10,332 nt of DNA, from contig WTZT01000012.1 in NCBI GenBank assembly GCA_009889685.1, forward strand, positions 1 to 10,332, written 5' to 3'. Shown here piece after piece: positions 1 through 5,333 of the stretch (the stretch's first letter is position 1; the number at the start of each line of letters is the position of its first letter). Both the position numbers and the translations under genes were made by a program. Under the pieces are notes generated by a model that was not told the DNA's origin, ran no database searches, and saw nothing but the letters and a program-made list of their open reading frames with translations. This DNA is from Candidatus Hikarchaeia archaeon HikBin4 (GTDB lineage Archaea > Halobacteriota > Halobacteria > Halobacteriales > Hikarchaeaceae).

Positions 1-14
1 TAAAATAATAGATA

Positions 15-755
15 CTAGTCGTTTTTGAAGGGAAGTAAATAAGAACTGATTGTGAATGCAATTATAGTGAGTATTAGTAAGGATAGAAATCCATTGATTG
101 GGAAAGTGGAAGAGAGAAAAATTTCCCGGGTTGATCTAGAGAAAGGTGTCAAAGGAGAAAATGAGATTAAAGGAATGAGCCAATTTGGGAAAAAGTTCAA
201 GGGTATAAACGTATCTGAAAGAAAAAGAAGAGGGAGTGCGATAGAGTTACTAGCTGTTATGGCACCGTCTTGAGATTTGGTTATACTCCCCAATATGACT
301 CCAATATTGCAAAATAAAAACGAGCCTAAAAATATGAATAAAATTAGAGTGAGAGGGATAGTAAATGAGAAATCAGTGAGTATTGAAGCAATTATCAGGA
401 CTAAGAGAGTTGAAAATAGACAGATTTTGAAAATTGTAATAGAGTGTGCTAAAAGCCATTCGGTTTGAGTGAGCGGCGTCGTAGAGAGTTTTTCGAATAG
501 GGACCCATCTCTTCCACGGGCAACGGTCATAGACATTCTAGAGAGAGGTGTGAAAAGGATGACTATGGAGATATAGCTTGCAACGTAATACGCAGGTTCT
601 TCGGAAAATAAACCATTATTTTGGGTACCAACAATAAAACTAAATATTGAGACCAAAATTATGGGGAAAAGAAATGTAAAGAAGACTGCTGTTCTTTTAC
701 GCAAGAACGATTTCCAAGATGCTGAAGATTCAGCTGAAATTCTAGTTAGATTCAT
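15..755 (-). CDS. ABC-2 type transporter, permease subunit
   Basis: This is a 246-residue integral membrane protein with about six hydrophobic helices. After a short polar N-terminus (residues 1-22, ending in a basic RKR stretch) the first helix spans about 24-43. The next segments lie near 58-75, 103-127, 130-155, 165-190 and 220-240. The fold and length match ABC-2 permeases, which pair with a separate ATPase to export drugs, lipids or other substrates. The ATG start overlaps the TGA of the upstream ATPase gene by four bases (ATGA), so the two are translationally coupled and surely work together. In haloarchaea, NosF/NosY-like ABC pairs are, as I recall, often found near ctaB, so a role in oxidase maturation or copper/heme handling is possible but unproven. 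The substrate cannot be read from the sequence. The stop is only 14 bases from the window edge, so no terminator can be judged. Confidence 0.85.
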   Translation of the reverse strand: MNLTRISAESSASWKSFLRKRTAVFFTFLFPIILVSIFSFIVGTQNNGLFSEEPAYYVASYISIVILFTPLSRMSMTVARGRDGSLFEKLSTTPLTQTEWLLAHSITIFKICLFSTLLVLIIASILTDFSFTIPLTLILFIFLGSFLFCNIGVILGSITKSQDGAITASNSIALPLLFLSDTFIPLNFFPNWLIPLISFSPLTPFSRSTREIFLSSTFPINGFLSLLILTIIAFTISSYLLPFKND

Positions 756-1645
756 AAGACATTCTCCAGAGTGCCATCCATTAATTCCATATAGACAGTT
801 TCCAAACTAGGACGGTTCCAAGTCAAGCTGCCATATTCCACATTTAGATTTTCAATTTGTATCAATAGAGGTCCAATTTGGTTTGATTGAATGTTATTGA
901 AATGCAAATGTCCATCCTTAAAGGATGGATAAAATTCTTTAAAAGAAGAAGATATATCCGAAGTTGTTTTGAGAGTGAGTGTACAATCACCTCCAAACTT
1001 AGTAATTAATTCAGAAGGAGTTCCAGTCACTATTAATTTCCCATTTAAAATTACCCCTATACGATCTGCGAGTCGTTCTACTTCATGCATGTAGTGAGTA
1101 GTAAGGAAGATGGTAGATCCACTTGAAGCCATAGTTTCTATAAGATCCCAGATTTCAAACCTTCCCGCGGGATCTATTCCAGTAGTGGGCTCGTCTAGAA
1201 AAAGAATTTCAGGATCATTAATTATTGAAATTCCAACACAAATCCTTCTTTTTTGTCCCCCAGACAGCTCATAAAATCTCTTATTAGATTGGGAAGATAG
1301 TCCAACTTTTTTTAGAATGTGATGAGGATCGGCTTTAATCCCGTATAGACCAGAGAAATAAGTGATCAATTCGGAGGCTGTCAAATGAGTGGGTGGTTCG
1401 AAAGACTGAGGTAATAAAGATATTTTGGATTTGGTCACATTATGAGGTGTGTCATTTAAGATTTGGATAGATCCAGAATTAAAAGAAGTCGTGCCAGTGA
1501 GACAATTTATAAGGGTTGTTTTCCCAGCTCCATTTGGACCAATTAAAGCGAATATTTCTCCTTTTTTGATAGAAAGAGAGACCCCATCTACTGCAAGAAT
1601 ACCAGAATATGATTTTTGAACATCGATCGCCCGAATTACATTCAT
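752..1645 (-). CDS. ABC transporter ATP-binding protein
   Basis: This is a 297-residue cytoplasmic nucleotide-binding subunit that powers the permease encoded just downstream. All the ABC motifs are visible in order: Walker A GPNGAGKT at residues 36-43, Q-loop glutamine at 80 (LLPQ), signature LSGGQ at 127-131, Walker B ending in FLDEP at 149-153 with catalytic Glu152, D-loop near 158, and switch histidine 184 (TTH). About 75 residues after the core (from about 220) form a C-terminal extension typical of the CcmA/NatA/DrrA exporter class. The ATG at 1645 is the natural start, with the conserved IDVQKSY strand beginning at residue 7. The gene diverges from the nitroreductase at 1730 across 84 bases and overlaps the permease by ATGA. 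An AT-rich element (about 1668-1674) lies 26 bases upstream, consistent with a leaderless message. The transported substrate is unknown. Confidence 0.92.
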   Translation of the reverse strand: MNVIRAIDVQKSYSGILAVDGVSLSIKKGEIFALIGPNGAGKTTLINCLTGTTSFNSGSIQILNDTPHNVTKSKISLLPQSFEPPTHLTASELITYFSGLYGIKADPHHILKKVGLSSQSNKRFYELSGGQKRRICVGISIINDPEILFLDEPTTGIDPAGRFEIWDLIETMASSGSTIFLTTHYMHEVERLADRIGVILNGKLIVTGTPSELITKFGGDCTLTLKTTSDISSSFKEFYPSFKDGHLHFNNIQSNQIGPLLIQIENLNVEYGSLTWNRPSLETVYMELMDGTLENVL

Positions 1646-1667
1646 TGGCTTTGATCAGGGGGGAGAG

Positions 1668-1674
1668 GAATTAT
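1668..1674 (-). promoter_or_regulatory. weak TATA-like element for the ABC ATPase gene
   Basis: Read on the minus strand this is CATAATT, centred 26 bases upstream of the ATG at 1645. That is the distance expected when transcription starts at the first base of the coding region. The match is weak and no ribosome-binding site is visible before the ATG. I call it only because stronger boxes elsewhere in the window sit at the same distance. Confidence 0.35.
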
Positions 1675-1701
1675 GAGTTAGGATTTGCGATATAAGAAGA
1701 G

Positions 1702-1709
1702 ATATTAAA
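1702..1709 (+). promoter_or_regulatory. TATA-like element for the nitroreductase gene
   Basis: The run ATATTAAA is centred about 25 bases before the ATG at 1730, the spacing of an archaeal box A for a leaderless or near-leaderless transcript. No GGAGG-like ribosome-binding site lies in the normal window before the ATG. The region is generally AT-rich, so this is a moderate call. Confidence 0.4.
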
Positions 1710-1729
1710 ATAAAGATCATAGAAAGTGG

Positions 1730-2245
1730 ATGGGAGTATTAGAAATTATCAAAACACGAATCGAAATACGGGAATTTGAAAAAAAATCGGTGGGGATGTC
1801 GGCTAAAAAGAAAATTCTTGAAGCGGGTCGGCTTGCTCCAAGTGGGAGAAACTTACAGCATTGGCATTACATACTTATTGAAGGGGATGAAGAATTGGAG
1901 AGGCTTGCTAGTTTGAGCCCCACAGGGGGTTGGGTGAGAGAGGCTAGTTTTGCAATAGTCACTACCACAGATCCGAAGTATGATTTTAATGAAATAGATG
2001 CAGGAAGATCGATAACACAAATGCAATTGGTTGGATGGGAAAATGGTGTTGGTTCTCGATTATATACCATAAAAAAACCAGATCAAGAGAGGGCTAAATT
2101 GGCGTTGGGCATACCCGAAGAATATCATCTCACGGCAGTTGTCGGGTTTGGATATCCTGTAAAGAAGGCTACAGGGAAAAAAGAAAGAAAAGGGATGAGA
2201 GAGATAGTTAGTTACAATAAATTTGGAACACCCATGGAAATCTAG
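1730..2245 (+). CDS. nitroreductase family flavoprotein (small)
   Basis: This is a 171-residue soluble protein of the FMN-dependent nitroreductase superfamily, which reduces nitro compounds, quinones or other substrates with NAD(P)H. The N-terminus carries the family's flavin-phosphate contact segment (TRIEIREF, residues 9-16) and the APSGRNLQHW segment at 36-45, which corresponds to the usual A-P-S-x-x-N-x-Q-P-W motif with His in place of Pro. The C-terminal half has the usual G-I-P-x-x-Y and V-G-F-G-Y-P elements near residues 127-157. At 171 residues it belongs to the short, minimal class. It is the only plus-strand gene in the middle of the window, lying between the ABC pair and the ctaB pair. 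Its TAG stop shares the CTAG at 2242-2245 with the opposing gene's stop. The substrate cannot be predicted, and any link to respiration is speculative. Confidence 0.88.
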   Translation: MGVLEIIKTRIEIREFEKKSVGMSAKKKILEAGRLAPSGRNLQHWHYILIEGDEELERLASLSPTGGWVREASFAIVTTTDPKYDFNEIDAGRSITQMQLVGWENGVGSRLYTIKKPDQERAKLALGIPEEYHLTAVVGFGYPVKKATGKKERKGMREIVSYNKFGTPMEI

Positions 2246-2919
2246 AAATCGCGTTTTGGGAGATTCCAGAAAAGTAGTGAAAGTGCCGTGATGAATATCA
2301 ATGTTGAGAGACCATAGGACTGATGTGTTGACAAAAAGAGGGGAAGAGAAGATCCTGAAATACTAGATAGGTACGCACCTATTAGGGGCCAAGTACAGCT
2401 TACGCAGGAAAAGGCACCTATCACACCGGAAAATGCAAATCGATCGAAACTAAGAACGGACCTATAGAATAGGTAAGAAAGGGAGAGGTATCCAATTAGT
2501 TCGAAGAAAAGTGCATATATAGAAACTATATTTCCACTATAAAATATAGATGGTGCCCATCCAGGAGGCAGAGGTGCAAGTGCCACTCTAAGACCAAAAT
2601 CGTGATCGAAAAGTGAGTGGCCATGAAAGATATGTCCAGGATCTAAGATGGAGCTGAGATAGGCTAGTACTATAAAATATAAAAGCCCAAGAAAAAGTGC
2701 AGGTAACCTTCGAAGGAAGGGCATGCTTGTGGGCAAAATTAGAAGAAGAACGAAGATGCTAGAATTGATCCACAAAAAAGGATAAAGAAGGATCAAAGGA
2801 TCTGTTATAGTAACTCCTGAATAAAGAAGATAAACTATTGTTAAACAAAACTCAGTGGTGAGAATTAAGAATGATAATAGTAAAAGGTCACGTTTGAGAG
2901 AAGATAGAATCGGCGTCAC
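2242..2919 (-). CDS. ctaB-linked membrane protein with CxxC (resembles haloarchaeal DUF7546-type)
   Basis: This is a 225-residue membrane protein with about six hydrophobic segments (roughly 12-34, 42-62, 70-91, 128-152, 163-185 and 205-220). Its most distinctive element is SCVSCTWP at residues 171-178, a CxxC pair (Cys172, Cys175) followed by Trp-Pro at the start or inside of a helix, then a serine-rich turn and a final helix. A His-rich segment (HIFHGH, about 96-101) precedes the middle of the protein. The start is GTG at 2919, overlapping the ctaB TGA by four bases (GTGA), so it is made together with CtaB. From memory, haloarchaea carry a similar protein of unknown function beside ctaB (DUF7546); I could not check this. 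The CxxC suggests metal or thiol chemistry in oxidase assembly, which is inference only. The gene ends tail-to-tail with the nitroreductase. Confidence 0.8.
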   Translation of the reverse strand: MTPILSSLKRDLLLLSFLILTTEFCLTIVYLLYSGVTITDPLILLYPFLWINSSIFVLLLILPTSMPFLRRLPALFLGLLYFIVLAYLSSILDPGHIFHGHSLFDHDFGLRVALAPLPPGWAPSIFYSGNIVSIYALFFELIGYLSLSYLFYRSVLSFDRFAFSGVIGAFSCVSCTWPLIGAYLSSISGSSLPLFLSTHQSYGLSTLIFITALSLLFWNLPKRDF

Positions 2920-4190
2920 AATAAGACCTCTAAAATGATGGCTATTAAGAGAGCACCAAGGTATAGATTTGAAGCATAAAATGCCCTCATAGAAGTTAGT
3001 TTAGAGGGGTGGTAGTGAGAAAGAATTATGGTCCAAAGAAACACTATGAAAAAGATAGAATTAACAGAAAAGAATAATAGAGAAAGGTCACTTACAGAAA
3101 AGAATAATAGAGCAGAAATGAGAGTTGCCCCAAAGTAGAATAAAATATGTTTCCTAGTTTTTGCATCCCCATGTACAACAGGAAACATGGGTAGGCCACT
3201 TTGTTCAAAGTCACTCTTATAGGTCAGAGCTAGGTTGTAGAAATGGGCAGGGGTCCAGAAGAAAATTAGTATTGCTAGTAAGATGGCTTCAAGTGTTATA
3301 GTAGCAGTTGCTGCAACAGAACCGATAATAACTGGAAAGGATCCAGCAACCCCCCCTATTACTGTATTTTGCACAGTGTTTGGTTTAAGCAGAAGAGTAT
3401 AAATCACACTATAATAAATAATTGCAGATAATCCGAGGAGTGCCGTGAAAAGGTTTAGTGTTGAAAATATAAGGACCGAAGTTATCGCAAGGAAAATACC
3501 AAAAATCCAAGCATTTGATAAAGATATTTTCTGAGTTGCCAATGGTCTATTAGCAGTTCTGCTCATATTTCTATCTATATCAACTTCAAAAATGTGATTG
3601 AAAGTGCCACTCGCTCCGATTGCGAAAATCCCCCCAAGCAATGTTAAGACGGTGGTATTAAAGGATAAAGAAGTTTTTGCACTAACAGCCATTCCAGCAA
3701 ATGCAACTAAACAAAGAAGCCACATTAATCTGGGTTTTGTTAAGTGGATATAATCAAATAGAGGGTGTTTAGAGATGTATGAAAATTTAGCAAAATATGC
3801 AAATAGGAAAGATGGAGATTTTTGAATAGGGGGCTCGTCTGGCATGGTAAAGGACGAAGTATAAAATTCAAGAGAGAAAGTGAGAGACAAGAAGAAAATT
3901 GTGAAAATTAGAAGATCCATAATTAAATTAAGGAAGGGTTCAGAAGGAATGGGAATAAGATTCAAAATGAAATATAAAATGGTTCCAATCCATAGTAAAA
4001 TTTTGACTCTATTGGAATTATTTCTGTGTAAAAAAATCGAGATAATTGCCGCAGATCCTGTTAAAACAAAGAATAGATTTGGTAAAAAATGCGGAGAGGG
4101 GTTTAGGATTTTGACCATTGAAAATATATAGACACCTATGCATACAAGGGAAAGTAGATAAATAGAGAGAGAAGGTACCTTTTCATTCAC
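2916..4190 (-). CDS. ctaB: protoheme IX farnesyltransferase (heme O synthase) with N-terminal membrane extension
   Basis: The enzyme transfers a farnesyl group from farnesyl diphosphate to the heme B vinyl group to give heme O, the precursor of heme A. Residues from about 146 to 424 form the UbiA-type prenyltransferase core. The first aspartate-rich motif is N198-xxx-E202-xxx-D206 followed by RTANRP at 211-216. The second lies around YKSDFEQSGLPMFPVV, with the usual Asp and the G-x-PM-x-PVV element. The first Asp of NxxxDxxxD is Glu here, a conservative change. Residues 1-112 add about four extra helices absent from ordinary 290-300-residue CtaB proteins. They recall the haloarchaeal CtaB N-terminus but carry no obvious paired heme-ligand histidines. 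The GTG start at 4190 is supported by a TATA element centred 26 bases upstream. The TGA overlaps the next gene. A 30-bp in-frame duplication lies near the C-terminus. No ctaA is seen in this window. Confidence 0.93.
   Translation of the reverse strand: MNEKVPSLSIYLLSLVCIGVYIFSMVKILNPSPHFLPNLFFVLTGSAAIISIFLHRNNSNRVKILLWIGTILYFILNLIPIPSEPFLNLIMDLLIFTIFFLSLTFSLEFYTSSFTMPDEPPIQKSPSFLFAYFAKFSYISKHPLFDYIHLTKPRLMWLLCLVAFAGMAVSAKTSLSFNTTVLTLLGGIFAIGASGTFNHIFEVDIDRNMSRTANRPLATQKISLSNAWIFGIFLAITSVLIFSTLNLFTALLGLSAIIYYSVIYTLLLKPNTVQNTVIGGVAGSFPVIIGSVAATATITLEAILLAILIFFWTPAHFYNLALTYKSDFEQSGLPMFPVVHGDAKTRKHILFYFGATLISALLFFSVSDLSLLFFSVNSIFFIVFLWTIILSHYHPSKLTSMRAFYASNLYLGALLIAIILEVLL
3064..3112. repeat. ctaB: in-frame tandem duplication inside ctaB
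   Basis: A 19-base unit occurs twice, at 3064-3082 and 3094-3112, with a period of exactly 30 bases (ten codons). On the minus strand it encodes two copies of LLFFSV, separated by SDLS, in the loop/helix before the penultimate membrane segment. The period keeps the frame, so the duplication lengthens rather than breaks the protein. It looks recent because the copies are identical at the DNA level, although a low-complexity hydrophobic origin is also possible. Confidence 0.75.
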
Positions 4191-4195
4191 AAGAA

Positions 4196-4237
4196 AAACT
4201 AAACTTTACGTCTATTTATGCACGACGAGTTTAGTTT
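4196..4237 (-). promoter_or_regulatory. 10-bp inverted repeat centred on the ctaB TATA element (operator or terminator)
   Basis: The arms AAACTAAACT (4196-4205) and AGTTTAGTTT (4228-4237) are perfect 10-bp inverted repeats separated by 22 bases. A further CGTC/GACG pairing can form inside. The dyad centre (about 4216.5) coincides with the TATA-like element of ctaB (4213-4219). As DNA this looks like an operator that would cover the TATA box. As RNA read from coxD it would form a hairpin followed by TTTTTCTT, resembling a terminator for the cox operon that abuts the ctaB start. Both roles could hold. Confidence 0.6.
4213..4219 (-). promoter_or_regulatory. TATA box for ctaB (leaderless)
   Basis: On the minus strand this reads ATAAATA, centred 26 bases upstream of the ctaB GTG at 4190. 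The same heptamer lies at the same distance before the coxB GTG, which strengthens both calls and both start choices. There is no ribosome-binding site between it and the GTG, as expected for a message beginning at or next to the start codon. Confidence 0.6.
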
Positions 4238-4262
4238 AAATGGATATTGGAGAAAATTCAAA

Positions 4263-4532
4263 TTACTGAATGGAATAAGAGGCTGCTAGAGTGAGTGCAA
4301 GAGCGGCGCCTACGCCGATAAGAATCAGATAGCTCAACGAAGGAGGTTCGTATCTTAAATGTTGGAACCACCCTGCAACCAATATAGCTTTTAAAAGGGA
4401 TAAAATGATGATAATCCAGAAGGCGATCCAATACGTTTTCTCTAATAGGCCTGCGGATTCAATGAGGACTTGTATTGTTGCAGAAATGAACAATGTAGCG
4501 TATATTATCGTGTAAGTTTTAAGTGATACCAT
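4263..4532 (-). CDS. cytochrome c oxidase subunit IV (prokaryotic COX4/CyoD-like)
   Basis: This is an 89-residue protein with three membrane helices (about 6-24, 32-54 and 66-86), the size and topology of the small fourth subunit of bacterial and archaeal heme-copper oxidases. The hallmark is the KAxLVAxxFxHLRxE-like segment at residues 48-62, with Lys48, His58 and Glu62 at the end of helix two. The subunit is thought to help assemble or stabilise the CuB site region and has no redox centre of its own. It follows coxC by 12 bases. A good ribosome-binding site (GAGGT, minus strand of 4542-4546) lies nine bases before the ATG, unlike the first genes of the transcription units here, which seem leaderless. 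It is the last gene of the oxidase operon before a structured gap and the ctaB promoter. Confidence 0.87.
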   Translation of the reverse strand: MVSLKTYTIIYATLFISATIQVLIESAGLLEKTYWIAFWIIIILSLLKAILVAGWFQHLRYEPPSLSYLILIGVGAALALTLAASYSIQ

Positions 4533-4544
4533 TTTTTGATTACC

Positions 4545-5333
4545 TCATAATATATAAAATAGGGGAAAGAGAAATAGCCATACGATATCAACAAAATGCC
4601 AATATAAGCCAAAGTACTCGATGACTCGGTTATCCTCCAAATATGCACCGTTCCAGGCACGACCTATAAGCCAAATGCAAATTATGAGACCACCAATTAC
4701 ATGGGCTCCGTGAAGGCCAGTTGTGAGGAAAAAGGTAGAAGTTCTCACATTGGTCGAAAGCCACAAACCATGTTGAAACAGATGATTCCATTCAATACCT
4801 TTGTTCACTAAGAAACCTAGCCCAAGGAACAGTGTTGTGATCAGACTTATAACTACCCCGTACCTATTTCTTCGTTTGGCGGCGACAAGGGCCAAAATTA
4901 CGGTAAAACTACTGGTCAGAAGTAAGTAAGTGTTCATCAGACCAGGGAGAACATCGTCTGGAACGGGGGTCCAGTCCATCCAACCATAAGCGACTCGAAT
5001 GAAAATAGAGGTGCCAATGAAAGCTCCGAATAAAACTACATCGGATGCTAAGAAAATCCATACACCGGTTTTCATATTTTCTACGTTTTCGAATGGCCAA
5101 GATTCCCCGTATCCACCTTCAGGGCCTTCGAATCTTTGAGCACCAAACCCGATCATAGAGACTGAGAAAACTAGTAGTCCAATTAGGAGAGAGATGGGGT
5201 AAATTGAAGATGGAGAATTTCCCTGGGTATATCCAGAGAGCCCAATGAGGAAGAATAGGACACCTATAGATATACAAAATGGCCAAATGCTCGCATGTGT
5301 TTCTACATGGTGGGCTTTTGTTTCATCGCTCAT
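4545..5333 (-). CDS. coxC: cytochrome c oxidase subunit III
   Basis: This is a 262-residue membrane subunit of the aa3-type oxidase with seven predicted helices. It holds no metals but stabilises subunit I and supports proton uptake through the D pathway. Family marks include the lipid-binding helix at about 91-108, a G-L-H-G-A-H-V element in the second half, and the C-terminal EYFGLYWHFVDIVWLFLFP run with the conserved YWHFVDxVW. The usual glutamate of the lipid-site helix (bovine Glu90) is Asp98 here (FLASDVVLFG). I chose the ATG at 5333 (MSDETK) over the in-frame ATG at 5351. A GGAGG (minus strand of 5345-5349) lies 11 bases upstream, the overlap with coxA shrinks to 11 bases, and the acidic MSDE start is natural. 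The stop is TGA, 12 bases before coxD. Confidence 0.95.
   Translation of the reverse strand: MSDETKAHHVETHASIWPFCISIGVLFFLIGLSGYTQGNSPSSIYPISLLIGLLVFSVSMIGFGAQRFEGPEGGYGESWPFENVENMKTGVWIFLASDVVLFGAFIGTSIFIRVAYGWMDWTPVPDDVLPGLMNTYLLLTSSFTVILALVAAKRRNRYGVVISLITTLFLGLGFLVNKGIEWNHLFQHGLWLSTNVRTSTFFLTTGLHGAHVIGGLIICIWLIGRAWNGAYLEDNRVIEYFGLYWHFVDIVWLFLFPLFYIL

Noticed and set aside
52..468. Two plus-strand open frames opposite the ABC permease
   Set aside because: They lie wholly antisense to a well-supported membrane protein gene, have low-complexity charged translations and no recognisable motif or promoter.
1867..2070. Minus-strand open frame inside the nitroreductase gene
   Set aside because: It is antisense to a gene with clear family motifs and has no start context of its own.
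3880..4131. Plus-strand open frame opposite the N-terminal part of ctaB
   Set aside because: The Lys/Arg-rich translation is the complement of hydrophobic codons; no domain or upstream signal.
4909..5100. Alternative-frame minus-strand open frame inside coxC
   Set aside because: Overlaps the conserved subunit III frame; translation is not protein-like.
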